A DNA stretch of 64,000 nucleotides from Elusimicrobium minutum Pei191 (lineage in GTDB: Bacteria > Elusimicrobiota > Elusimicrobia > Elusimicrobiales > Elusimicrobiaceae), in NCBI RefSeq assembly GCF_000020145.1, contig NC_010644.1, positions 124,001-188,000 on the forward strand. Direction: 5' to 3'. The notes below the pieces were generated by a model. It was not told the origin of the DNA. It made no database searches and worked only from the letters and a program-made list of their open reading frames with translations. Both the position numbers and the translations under genes were made by a program. Positions 34,602 through 44,295 of the stretch are shown in pieces; the stretch's first letter is position 1, and every line of letters begins with the position of its first letter.

Positions 34602-35249
34602 ATGCTTTTAAAAAAAGAAAAAATCAGCAAAATAGTTAAAATTTTACGCAAGGATTATCCTGACACTAAAACCGCTTTGGGGTACGAAAGCGCTTTTCAG
34701 CTTTTGGTTGCCGTTATTTTATCGGCCCAATGTACTGACGCGCGCGTAAATATGGTAACGCCTGTTTTGTTTGCCAAGTACCCCACGCCGCAAAAAATGG
34801 CTAAGGCAAACCTTGAAGATATTGAAACAATTATTAAATCAACAGGCTTTTATCACGCGAAAGCAAAAAGCATTGTTACAACGGCGCAAATTTTGACGGA
34901 GGATTTTAACGGCGAAGTGCCCGACAATATGAATGATTTGCTTAAGCTCCGCGGTGTTGCCCGTAAAACGGCAAATGTGGTGTTGTCAGATTTTTTTAAA
35001 AAAACGGAAGGCGTTGTTGTTGACACGCACGTAAAAAGGGTAAGCTACAGAACGGGGCTTACAAATAATACTGCCCCTGTTAAAGTGGAACTTGATTTAA
35101 TGAAAAAACTGCCTAAACAAGACTGGCTTTGGGCGGGCAACGCTTTTGTTTGGCACGGGCGCAAAGTGTGCGACGCGCGCAAACCAAAATGCAGTTTATG
35201 CTCAATTACAAAAATTTGCCCTAAAAACGGCGTAAAAAACAGTATTTAA
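34602..35249 (+). CDS. nth: Endonuclease III
   Basis: 215 residues. The helix-hairpin-helix LRGVARKTANVVL holds the catalytic lysine K122; D141 lies in VVVDTHVKR. The C-terminal 4Fe-4S cluster is intact as CDARKPKCSLCSITKIC (Cx6Cx2Cx5C). It is a bifunctional DNA glycosylase/AP lyase removing oxidised pyrimidines. I chose the ATG at 34602; the frame runs 39 codons further upstream, but those overlap the protease and match no nth sequence. It starts 4 bases after the protease stop. Confidence 0.95.
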   Translation: MLLKKEKISKIVKILRKDYPDTKTALGYESAFQLLVAVILSAQCTDARVNMVTPVLFAKYPTPQKMAKANLEDIETIIKSTGFYHAKAKSIVTTAQILTEDFNGEVPDNMNDLLKLRGVARKTANVVLSDFFKKTEGVVVDTHVKRVSYRTGLTNNTAPVKVELDLMKKLPKQDWLWAGNAFVWHGRKVCDARKPKCSLCSITKICPKNGVKNSI

Positions 35250-35273
35250 TATTTTTTTATACTTTTACTTCTA

Positions 35274-35300
35274 AAAACCCCTGTTTTAAAGAGGGGTTTT
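35274..35300 (+). terminator. Intrinsic terminator after nth
   Basis: AAAACCCCT pairs with AGGGGTTTT around a 9-base loop, followed by GTCTTT. It ends the tdh-kbl-pilin-protease-nth run. Confidence 0.85.
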
Positions 35301-35346
35301 GTCTTTATATTTATAAAAACTTCCAATTATTTGTGTTAAATGTTAA

Positions 35347-35352
35347 TATAAT
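35347..35352 (+). promoter_or_regulatory. -10 element upstream of tpiA
   Basis: A perfect TATAAT inside very AT-rich DNA, 32 bases before the tpiA ATG and just after a terminator. No good -35 at standard spacing is visible. It is the probable head of the long 35.4-50.5 kb transcript series. Confidence 0.45.
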
Positions 35353-35383
35353 ATTAATATATATTACATATGAGGTTTAAAAA

Positions 35384-36142
35384 ATGACAAAAAGAATACC
35401 TTTTATTTCAGGCAACTGGAAAATGCACAATACTATTGCGGAGTCAAAAGCTTTGGCAAAAGCTATTGCTGATTGCAAAGAAAACAAAAACAACGCTGAT
35501 ATTATGATAGCCCCTTCTTATACGAGCTTAGCGGCCGTGGCGGAAGCGGTTAAAGGTTCCAAAGTGGCGGTAGCCGCCCAGGACGTGCATTTTGAAGAAA
35601 AAGGCGCTTTTACAAGCGCGGTAGCCCCTTCACAGATTAAAGACGCGGGCGCTTCCCACGTTATTATAGGACACAGCGAAAGACGCAGCTTATTTGGCGA
35701 TACGGACGCAATTTTAAATAAAAAAGTAGCCGCCGCGCTTAAACACGGCTTAACGGTTGTTTTTTGCGTAGGAGAAACGCTTGCCGAAAGAGAAGCAGAT
35801 AAAACTTTAGGCGTTATTGAATCACAGCTTGAAAACGGCTTGAAAGGTTTTACGGCTGAACAGCTTTCCTCAATGGTTGTAGCTTATGAACCTGTTTGGG
35901 CAATCGGCACCGGCAAAACAGCCACGCCAGAACAAGCTCAGGAAGTGCACGCTTCAACAAGAAAATATTTAAGCTCTAAATACGGTGAGGATTTTGCCTC
36001 AAAAGTAAGAATAGTTTACGGCGGCAGCGTGAAGACGGATAATGTTGACGCAATTATGGCCCAGCCAGATGTTGACGGCGCCTTAGTAGGCGGGCAGTCA
36101 TTAGTGGCGGAGCAGTTTATAAGGATTATTAACTTTAACTAA
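35384..36142 (+). CDS. tpiA: Triosephosphate isomerase
   Basis: 252 residues, a complete TIM barrel. The active site is intact: N11 and K13 in GNWKMH, H97 in GHSERR, and E169 in [11 protein letters not shown]. The phosphate-binding loop GGSV and the C-terminal GGQSL are present. It interconverts dihydroxyacetone phosphate and glyceraldehyde 3-phosphate in glycolysis. It is followed 1 base later by deoC, which makes glyceraldehyde 3-phosphate from deoxyribose 5-phosphate, a sensible pairing. Confidence 0.97.
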
Positions 36143-36143
36143 T

Positions 36144-36791
36144 ATGAATAAAACGGCAAAGCTTATAGACCATACGCTTTTAAAGCCCGGCGCTACAGAG
36201 TTTGAAATAAAAACTCTGTGCGCCGAGGCGCTTAAATACGGTTTCGCTTCCGTATGCGTTAACCCTTTTTGGGTTAAGCTTGCGGCTTCTGAACTTGAAG
36301 GGAGCGATGTTAAGGTTTGCACTGTAATAGGATTCCCGTTAGGAGCCAACACTACCGAAGCTAAAGTTTTTGAAGCAAAAAACGCGCTTGAAAACGGCGC
36401 TCAAGAACTGGACATGGTTATAAATATAGGGGCAGTAAAAAGCGGCCTTTACGAGCTTGCTTACCATGATATAAAGTTAATAAGGGATTTAGGCAAAAAC
36501 TTTGTTTTAAAAGTTATTTTAGAAACCACTCTTTTAACAGATGCGGAAAAGATAAAAGTTTGCGAACTTTCCGCCTGTGCTGAAGCTGATTTTGTAAAAA
36601 CATCCACGGGTTTTGCGGGCGGGGGCGCCACGATTGAAGACGTTAAACTTATGAAGGCTAATATTTCATCCGGCATGCAGGTTAAAGCCTCCGGCGGGGT
36701 GAGAGATTTGGAAACATTAACAAAAATGGTTGAAGCGGGGGCTTCAAGAATAGGAACAAGTTCTTCAATTAAAATTATAGAAAGCTTATGA
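36144..36791 (+). CDS. deoC: Deoxyribose-phosphate aldolase
   Basis: 215 residues, class I aldolase. The N-terminal IDHTLLKP is the family hallmark. The Schiff-base lysine is K152 in [15 protein letters not shown], and the proton-relay lysine is K181 in VKASGGVR. It splits 2-deoxyribose 5-phosphate into acetaldehyde and glyceraldehyde 3-phosphate, allowing DNA-derived sugar to enter glycolysis. It fits the nucleoside-type permease gene at 20.3 kb. The stop overlaps the next start as ATGA. Confidence 0.95.
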
Positions 36792-39700
36792 TAGATATTT
36801 GGGAAATTAAAAACAGGGAAGGCGTTATGACGTTGTATTTGCATGGTACTGCGGCGGACGCTAAACTCGCGTATAAAAAACTCCAGCCTTTTGCTAAGGA
36901 GCCTATGCTCGCGGACAATCCCCCTTACAATTACCGTATTGACCTGTTAAATAATGACCCTGATATTATTGATAAAATTAAAACCGCGGTTGAGGAAGTT
37001 GTTAAGCAAAGTAAAAAAATAACGCCTTTTTTCCCCGCTAATTTAGAGAGCGTTCTCGATCCGGACAATCCTCCTACGATATTTAGAAAAAAGACGGATT
37101 TGGAAACTGAAAATTTTAAAGTAAGCAGAGACCCGGATATAAGTTTTAGAGACGAGAGTAACGGGGATCAAATAACCTCCATAGATTTGGGGGACGGCGG
37201 CCTTTCCATTGCTCCCGGCGATACTATGATGATGCCTTTAAAAGAAGAATCGGCAGAACCCCAAGACCAGGAAAATAAGTCCGAGCTTCATAGTGATATA
37301 AATAATATTTTTGACCTTCCTCCGGGCGGCTCTGAACAGGCCGAAGCCGGCGACGGGCCTTATGATTACCCAAAGGATCCTACTTCGGAATTTGAACATA
37401 ATTTTGATTTTCCAACCGAATCTGAAAAAGAAGAGTCTGAACATAAAGACAACGGTGCTAATTACAGGGAAGAAGAAATACAGCGTTTGTTGGAAAAAAC
37501 AATGCCCGGTACAAGACCTTCCGGCAACAGGGCAAAAATAAGCTTGGAAGATATTTTGGCTGCTAAAACCGTTATGGACGTTTACGCTGATTCTGGCGTT
37601 ACGGCTGAAGCCAAAGAAGGGGCTGAAATAAACAAAGAGAGTGCTAAGGTTGGCGAAATTTTAGAAAATTCGGATAAAACCAGCTTTAATATTTTTGAGC
37701 AAAATTTTAAGGAAGATACCTCCGAAAAAGAGAGCGGCGGGGAAGTGATTGACCCTTTTGATATGATAGTAAGCGGCGGCTCTTTAAATGAGAAAAAAGA
37801 ACCTAAAGAACCTGCCGGGGAAGAATCTCCCGTCCAAGAGGCTGATAGTATGGATGAAGCGGCCCCCGCGACATTGCAAAATGTATCGGCAAAGACGGTT
37901 GATTCTAACGAACAAACCATAAAAAACGATTCTAATAAAATAATTTCCAAAACCGTTGAAATTGTTAAAAAAGATAAAAAAAAGAATGTTGATAATGAAA
38001 AGACTTTTAACAATATAAAAGCTGAATTTATTCAAGAACAAATCAGCGAACGATTTGAAAATAAAGAGGATGTTTCTTTAAAAGAAACTAAACCCGAAGA
38101 AACCGGTGGAAAAGAAGAATGTATTGTGCCCGCGCTTAAGCCTTTAAATATTGCGCAGGCAAAAGACCCGAAACAGACGGCAGGAACGGAACAAGCGTCT
38201 CCTCCGCCTGTTATAAACGGCAAACCGGCAGCGCCTCAAGCACCTTTAATACCGCCGGCGCCGAACAGAGAACCTAAAAACAAAACGGAAGAAACCCTTA
38301 GCAGAGAGGTAGAAGAAATGGCCAATGAAAAACCTGATCTTATGCCGGATGATTTTAACCTTGAAGAAGATGAGATCCGAAAATTACTTAGTAAAGATCC
38401 TTTGCCTGAAACGGATACTGTTGAAGATTTAACGCCGCAACGGGAAGAAACGGAAACGAAAAAGCCTGAAGTAAGCGAGGCTGAAACAAAAAATGGGGAG
38501 AATGGTGAAATTAATATGGAAAACCAAGAAAACAGACAAGAGCAGGAATTTAATAAGGAGAGCGCGCCTGTGAAATCTGCGGAAGATACACAGACAAAAA
38601 CAATGCCTCCCGCGCCTCCGGCGCCGCCCCAAAACCCTTCCATGCCTTCAGTTCCAGTTAAGGCTCCCCTGCCGTCCGTCGCGTCGGAGCAGGCTTCTTT
38701 GACCGAGCCTGCCAAAGTACCGCCTCCGCCTGTTGCCGCGGAAGCTGAAAAGACAAGAACGCTTCCCCCGCCCGCGCCTCCTGTGCGAGAGCCTTCTTCG
38801 CCTTCTAAAACGCAGCATTCATTTTTTGGAGCCAGAAAGGCGACAACCGAACGTTCTATAGACCATTCCATTGAGTTGGCTGACAGGGAAAAGCATAATT
38901 GGCCTTTAGAAGTTCCTTTGGTTCCCACATATACTTTTGACTCAATGGTCATAGGAGCAAACCGTTTCGCCCACGCTACGGCTATTTCAGTTATTGACAA
39001 TCCCGGCAATTTATACAACCCGCTTGTTTTGCACGGCGCTACGGGAACAGGTAAAACACACTTTTTAAACGCCATAGGGTACGCGTTATCTAAAAAGTAC
39101 GGGCAGCAAAATATTTTTCTTACAAACGGCGTGCGCTTTTCACGCGGGATACAAAGATATGTTGTTGAAGGCAAAATTAACACTTTTGAAGAATTCGTTA
39201 AAAACACAAAAGCTGTTTTGATTGATGATATCCATTTGACGGCGGTTAATGAACAGAACAGGGAATATATTTCTAAGTATCTTAACTATTTTCTGCAGTC
39301 AAATAAGCAAATAGTTATTACGTCAAAATACCCGCCGGAAAGCCTGGCTAAGTTAGAAGAACTTATCAACTTTAAACTTGACGCCGGCTGGATAAGCGAA
39401 CTTAAGGTCGCCACAGGCAGCAACCATACGAGAATAGTAAAAAAGATGCTTTCGGATAATCATATAGATCTTACGGAAGCGGAAAACGAAAAGTTTTTCA
39501 GAGGCATGTCTCTTAGTGTTATTTCAAGAACAATTAAACGGGCTAAAGTTTTAAGTCATGTTCTTGAAAGTGAAGGGAAAGAAGTGCCGTCTTATCCTGT
39601 TTTGTTTGAAAAGCTTTTGGCTGTGTCAGGTGAGGATGTTGAAAGCGCGATAAGCGTAAAAGACTTTTCACAAATAACGCAAATGCCCAATTTCGGAAGA

Positions 39701-40081
39701 GGGGAATGGGGCAAGGTGGGTTTCTTTTATCCTTCCGATAACGCTAATATGATGAAGTGGATAGCGTATTCAACCGCCGAACGTGCCAAGGAAATGGGAA
39801 TTAACGGAAGTTTTGAGCTTGCGCTTAAGTCCTCTTACAATACGTCAAATATAATATCCTCCGCCTTTAAAATCGCCAACATTTGTGATAATAAAAATCT
39901 TAAAGGCGCGGTTATTTTGGGGCCGTCCATAGATGTGTGCGACCCTTCAGTGAGGGAAAATTTTTATGATATCCTCACCCATATGCTTGAGATTATGCTT
40001 ATACGTTGCGGCGTAATTAATTTTGAAAAAATTAAAGCGCCCAGCACATATGTCAAAGTTATAGCGGAGTTACTTAAATGA
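36788..40081 (+). CDS. DnaA-like AAA+ ATPase with giant disordered region
   Basis: 1097 residues. A small N-terminal folded segment (about 1-95) is unfamiliar. Residues about 100-690 are acidic, low-complexity and then strongly Pro-rich (600-675), with no predicted fold by eye. From about 710 it reads like the DnaA/Hda ATPase: [15 protein letters not shown], Walker A GATGTGKT (750-757), Walker B LIDDIHL with D813-D814, and a sensor ITSKYPPE. No DnaA domain IV (DNA-binding) follows; the last 130 residues are unrecognised. Replicative dnaA is ruled out by length and missing domain IV. It overlaps deoC and the next lipoprotein gene, so it is in a coupled operon. The function is unknown; the role suggested by the neighbours is inference. 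Confidence 0.75.
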
Positions 40082-40518
40082 TGAAAAAATTAACAGTTTT
40101 GGCGATAGCGGCATTGCTGCTTGCCGCCTGCGGCGGTTTGGACAGCGCGGTTAAGAAGGGGGAAATCGCGCCTACATTTACCGATACTAAAGTTGACGGT
40201 AAATATTTATGGGTGCGCGGTTTTGGCGCGGCTAACCCCGCTCACACGACTTCCGCCCAAAAACGTATTATGAGCCGCGAGGCGGCCATAGCCCAAGGAT
40301 ACCAAAGAGCGGCCGAACATATTTACGGCACTGGCGTATACGCCCAAATGTCCGTTAAAGACGCCGTTATGCAGGATTCTTCAATAGATAACACTATTAA
40401 AGGTTTGGTTTTGGGTATGGGAATTTACAAAACCGAGTATATGAATGACGACGCGGCCACCGTTATAATGAGGCTTTCTTTAAGCAAACTTAAAGCGGTT
40501 AATATAGAGGTGAAATAA
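40078..40518 (+). CDS. LPP20-like lipoprotein
   Basis: 146 residues with the lipobox LLLAAC (lipidated Cys about 19), so it is membrane-anchored and exposed to the periplasm or surface. The mature part has the pattern of LPP20-type small lipoproteins: YLWVRGFGAANPAHT, then a helix with AAIAQGYQRAAEHIYG, then short strands. It starts inside the stop of the AAA+ gene (two ATGs in tandem at 40078 and 40081; either could be used) and its own stop overlaps the next gene. Function unknown. Helicobacter Lpp20 is an antigen, but it implies no role here. Confidence 0.72.
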   Translation: MMKKLTVLAIAALLLAACGGLDSAVKKGEIAPTFTDTKVDGKYLWVRGFGAANPAHTTSAQKRIMSREAAIAQGYQRAAEHIYGTGVYAQMSVKDAVMQDSSIDNTIKGLVLGMGIYKTEYMNDDAATVIMRLSLSKLKAVNIEVK

Positions 40519-41627
40519 TGAAAAAACTTTTATCCTTGTTTACGGTTTTTGCCGTGGTTGCGCTTTGTTCCTGCAGCGCAATACAAATAGGTCCTAAAGG
40601 CGAAGGAGAATATGTAGTTTCCGAAAGTCTGGTTCCTTATAACGAAGTAGACATGGCTTCAATGAAAAAAGAAGGTATTTTAGAAGCGCAGAAGAAGGCT
40701 GTTGAAATGGTGGCGGGCGTATTTGTTTCTGCCAGCACTACCGTAGATCACAGCCAGGTTGTGCAAAATGAAATTATTTCCAAATCCAACGGATTTATAA
40801 GGAAATATCATGTAATGCAAGATTACAGAAAAGGCGATTTTTGGTATACAAAAATCAAAGCCATGGTTCTTGTAACGGAAATAAGCGACGTTATAAAAAA
40901 ATCGGAAGAATCTTCTTTAGTTAAAAAAACAAATATCATGATTTCATCAAGGGAGCTTATTAACGACGAAGTTTCCTTAAACCAGGACTGCAAACAGGCT
41001 ATTTATAAAACGTTAAGAAACGCGCCTTATTATCTTATGAACGGCGATAACTTAAGCCAAAACAATATTGACGACCCTACCGGTTTAATGGATAAAGCCC
41101 GTTACAACGGCGCCAGATTTATTTTTATAGCCGATGTAAATGCCGCCCCTTTAAATGTTTTAGGCTCGGTAATAACGCCTTTTAAAACATATAGGGCCAG
41201 CGTTAATATGCGTGTTTACTCAACCAAAAATTACGGAATTGTGGCAACGGCTTCAAGCCAGCAAAGCGGTTTAGATCCTATTGAATCAATAGCCGCCCAA
41301 AAAGCTATTTCCGCCGCTTGTGAACAGGCCGCCAAAGAAATTATGGATCCTTTGCAATCGGCAGTTAATTCCGCCAAAGAATACTCTTTAAGAGTTACCG
41401 ACGTTAATAGTATTGAACGTTTAAAAACCCTGCAGGATATTTTAAGGGATTTAAGGGAAATTGAGGACTTTAACTTAGTTAAATATAACAATTCAAACGC
41501 CGATTTCGTTATACACGCCAACATAAAAACGTCCGATGAGTTGGCCGCCAAAATTATACGCCAGTACAGCGCTAATTTTAATGTTAACGGCGTAACCACA
41601 AAAGCGATAGTTTTAAAACTTATGTAA
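40518..41627 (+). CDS. FlgT-like lipoprotein
   Basis: 369 residues. Lipobox near residues 15-19 (ALCSC). The N-terminal domain, with ILEAQKKAVEMVAGVFVSAS and the KSNGFIRKYHVMQDY stretch, resembles the FlgT N-terminal fold. The middle and C-terminal parts have repeated beta-strands and a YNNSNADFVIHANIKTS stretch. FlgT in Vibrio is a flagellar ring component, but no flagellar gene is in this window and a non-flagellar role is likely. It is coupled by one base to the LPP20-like gene and 3 bases from comM. The two lipoproteins may form a complex; that is inference. Confidence 0.65.
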   Translation: MKKLLSLFTVFAVVALCSCSAIQIGPKGEGEYVVSESLVPYNEVDMASMKKEGILEAQKKAVEMVAGVFVSASTTVDHSQVVQNEIISKSNGFIRKYHVMQDYRKGDFWYTKIKAMVLVTEISDVIKKSEESSLVKKTNIMISSRELINDEVSLNQDCKQAIYKTLRNAPYYLMNGDNLSQNNIDDPTGLMDKARYNGARFIFIADVNAAPLNVLGSVITPFKTYRASVNMRVYSTKNYGIVATASSQQSGLDPIESIAAQKAISAACEQAAKEIMDPLQSAVNSAKEYSLRVTDVNSIERLKTLQDILRDLREIEDFNLVKYNNSNADFVIHANIKTSDELAAKIIRQYSANFNVNGVTTKAIVLKLM

Positions 41628-41630
41628 TTT

Positions 41631-43157
41631 ATGATTTCAAAAGTGCTTACGGCGGGAGTTAGAGGTGTTGACGGGTTTGCCATTGAAGTAGAGGCAGACA
41701 TCGCCGCGGGCATGCCTACTATGGCTGTTGTAGGCCTTCCAGATACGGAAGTTAAAGAAGCTAAAGACCGTGTTGTGGCGGCTTTAAGAAACTCGGGTTT
41801 TGATTTCCCGTCAAAAAGAATAACGGTTAATTTAAGCCCAGCCGAAGTAAAAAAATCAGGCACGGGGTTTGACTTGCCTATAGCTCTTTCAATCTTGGCG
41901 GCTTCGGGGCAGCTAAGTAAAAAAGCTTTAGAAAAGTTAAAAGACCATATTTTTATAGGCGAACTTGGTTTAGATGGCAGTTTGCGTTCTTGCGCGGGCG
42001 TTTTGCCCATGCTTGGCGCGGCAGGTAAAAAAACGGCGGTAATCCCGCCTGCTAATTCGGGTGAAGCCGCTTTGGCGCAAATACTCGCAATAGCTCCTTT
42101 AAATTTAAAAGAACTTGCCGAATATTTAGACGGCGTTACTGATTTAGCGCAGATTGGCAAAATTGAATTTAAATCTGAAGAGTTTGAATATTTTTTAGAT
42201 TTTAATGAAGTAAAAAGCCAGCCGCTTGCCAAACGCGCCTTAGAAATCGCGGCCGCGGGCGGACATAATATTTTAATGATAGGTTTGCCCGGCACCGGTA
42301 AAAGCATGCTGGCAAAAAGGTTTCCGTCCATACTTCCTTCTTTAACTCATGAGGAAGCATTGGAAATAACTAAAATTTATTCCGTGGCAAACATGCTCGG
42401 TAAAGATAAATTTGCCTATAGCAGGCCGTTTAGGGACCCGCACCACACAATTTCGGACGTGGCTTTAGCAGGCGGCGGCGCGACTCCCAAACCTGGGGAA
42501 ATTTCCCTTTCGCACAACGGCATTTTATTTTTAGATGAATTTGCGGAATTCGGACGCGCCGCTTTAGAAGTTTTAAGAGAGCCTATGGAAACAGGTTCCG
42601 TTTCTATAGCAAGAGCAAGGGAAAGCGTTTCTTTTCCCGCCAGATTTACTTTAATAGCGGCTATGAACCCGTGCCCTTGCGGCAATCACGGACATCCGCA
42701 CAAACAGTGTACGTGTACGCCTGTTATGATTAACAGGTACCGTTCAAAAATATCGGGGCCTCTTTTAGACAGGATTGATTTAACCGTTAATTTAAACCCT
42801 GTTGAATTTAAAGATTGGGAAAAAAAGGCTGAAGGAGAAAACTCTAAAGAAATAAGGGCGCGCGTAACCAAGGCCAGGGAAATACAAAAAGAACGTTTTA
42901 AAAACTCAAAAACAAAAGTAAACGCTTTTATGACGACGGCAGAAATAAAGAAATTTTGCCCTTTGCCCGAAGGCGGCGGGCCGGTGCTTGAAGCGGCTAT
43001 GAGAAAATTGGGCTTAAGCGCCAGAAGTTTAGATAAGATTTTAAAAACGGCGCGCACCATTGCCGATTTGGAAGGAAGTAAAGATATTTCAAAGCTTCAT
43101 ATTATGGAAGTTTTACAGTACAGACCGCTTGACAGAAAAGGCGTGGCCGACGTATGA
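41631..43157 (+). CDS. comM: ComM-family Mg-chelatase-like AAA+ ATPase
   Basis: 508 residues. The N-terminal ChlI-like domain has GLPDTEVKEAKDRVVAAL and VNLSPAEVKKSGTGFDLPIA. The AAA+ core shows the Walker A GLPGTGKS and the FLDEFAEFGRAALEVLREP region with acidic Walker B. A C-terminal CPCGNHGHPHKQCTCT stretch holds a cysteine/histidine zinc-type motif, and the domain ends YRPLDRK. In Vibrio, ComM is a hexameric helicase promoting branch migration of transforming DNA. It overlaps dprA by 4 bases, which supports a transformation function. Confidence 0.95.
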   Translation: MISKVLTAGVRGVDGFAIEVEADIAAGMPTMAVVGLPDTEVKEAKDRVVAALRNSGFDFPSKRITVNLSPAEVKKSGTGFDLPIALSILAASGQLSKKALEKLKDHIFIGELGLDGSLRSCAGVLPMLGAAGKKTAVIPPANSGEAALAQILAIAPLNLKELAEYLDGVTDLAQIGKIEFKSEEFEYFLDFNEVKSQPLAKRALEIAAAGGHNILMIGLPGTGKSMLAKRFPSILPSLTHEEALEITKIYSVANMLGKDKFAYSRPFRDPHHTISDVALAGGGATPKPGEISLSHNGILFLDEFAEFGRAALEVLREPMETGSVSIARARESVSFPARFTLIAAMNPCPCGNHGHPHKQCTCTPVMINRYRSKISGPLLDRIDLTVNLNPVEFKDWEKKAEGENSKEIRARVTKAREIQKERFKNSKTKVNAFMTTAEIKKFCPLPEGGGPVLEAAMRKLGLSARSLDKILKTARTIADLEGSKDISKLHIMEVLQYRPLDRKGVADV

Positions 43158-44272
43158 TAACAGATTCGGAAAGACTTGCCAGAATAAAATTAAACGCTTT
43201 TACCTATTTGCGTACGGATTGGGCCATGCGCATGATAGAAGTTTTTGGCAGCGCGGAAATGATTTTAAAAACTTCAGCTAAGGATTTGGCGGCGCAGGGC
43301 GGAATGTCGGAAGATACTGCCGCCAATTTACTTAAAGAAGCGCACGCGCTTGACGCTGAGAAGGAAGCGGAACTTACAAATAAAGCGGGCGGCAAAATTT
43401 TGCTTTTGGAAGATTATGAGTATCCCCAAAGTTTAAAAGATATTAAGGACCCGCCTTTTGTTTTATATGTGCGCGGAACATTAGAAGCGCGCGGCCCTAA
43501 AGTGGCAATGGTGGGCACAAGGCTTATAACGCCTTACGGAAGGAGATGCGCTAAAAAATTTGCCACGGAAATCGCGCAGGCGGGATGCGTTGTAGTAAGC
43601 GGTTTGGCCCGCGGAGTTGACAGTGTATGCCAGCAGGCGGTGGTTGATATTAATAAACCCACCTGGGCTGTTGTGGGCACTGGAATAGGGCGTTGTTACC
43701 CGGCTGAAAATAAAGCTTTGGCAAACGCTGTTTTAGAAAACGGCGGCGCCATAATTTCGGAACTATCTTTTAATAAACCGCCGAACGCTTTTCATTTTCC
43801 CAGGCGCAACAGAATAATTTCTGCCCTTTCAAGCGTGGTGGTTATTATAGAAGGTAAAGTGCGCTCAGGCGCTTTGATTACGGCAAAACTGGCCGCTGAG
43901 CAGGGTAAAGATATTTTAGCGGTGCCCGGCTCTATAGAAAGCGAACAGAGCGGCGGCCCCAATATGTTAATTAAAGACGGCGCGCACGCCTTGCTTGAAA
44001 CGCGCGATATTATAGACCTTATTCCTTTTGAGGAGCGCTTTGGCCTTAATGAGGAAGTTTTTGAAAAAGATTCGGTTCAAAAAGAAATACTTGATTTAAC
44101 TGAAACGGAAAAACAATTTTTAGAAGTTATCGGCCCCGGTGAACATACGATCGATGATATTGTTGAAGCTTTGGCAACGGATGTTCCTTCGGCCGCGGCG
44201 GTATTATTTGAAATGGAGATTAAAGGCGTTTTAATGTGCAAAGACGGCAAATACAGCCGTAACAATTTTTAA
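43154..44272 (+). CDS. dprA: DNA-processing protein DprA
   Basis: 372 residues. An N-terminal SAM-like helical region precedes the Rossmann-like DprA core: VAMVGTRLITPYG, VVSGLARGVDSVCQQAV, AVVGTGIGRCYPAENKALA, FPRRNRIISALSS and GALITAKLAAEQGKD. A winged-helix-like C-terminus closes it. DprA protects incoming single-stranded DNA and loads RecA. The adjacent comM makes a competence-related pair. The start codon lies inside the comM stop (ATGA). Confidence 0.96.
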   Translation: MITDSERLARIKLNAFTYLRTDWAMRMIEVFGSAEMILKTSAKDLAAQGGMSEDTAANLLKEAHALDAEKEAELTNKAGGKILLLEDYEYPQSLKDIKDPPFVLYVRGTLEARGPKVAMVGTRLITPYGRRCAKKFATEIAQAGCVVVSGLARGVDSVCQQAVVDINKPTWAVVGTGIGRCYPAENKALANAVLENGGAIISELSFNKPPNAFHFPRRNRIISALSSVVVIIEGKVRSGALITAKLAAEQGKDILAVPGSIESEQSGGPNMLIKDGAHALLETRDIIDLIPFEERFGLNEEVFEKDSVQKEILDLTETEKQFLEVIGPGEHTIDDIVEALATDVPSAAAVLFEMEIKGVLMCKDGKYSRNNF

Positions 44273-44295
44273 ACAAAAAAAGGAAGATAAAGAAA

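Noticed and set aside
38236-39207. Long antisense frame (323 codons) opposite the AAA+ linker
   Set aside because: It is Ser/Gly-rich, reflecting the reverse complement of the Pro/Glu/Lys-rich linker, with no recognisable domain or ribosome binding site. The plus-strand frame has clear motifs on the same DNA.
41231-42331. 366-codon minus-strand frame opposite comM and the FlgT-like gene
   Set aside because: It spans two well-supported plus-strand genes, one with intact AAA+ motifs, and shows the low-information composition of a codon-biased shadow.
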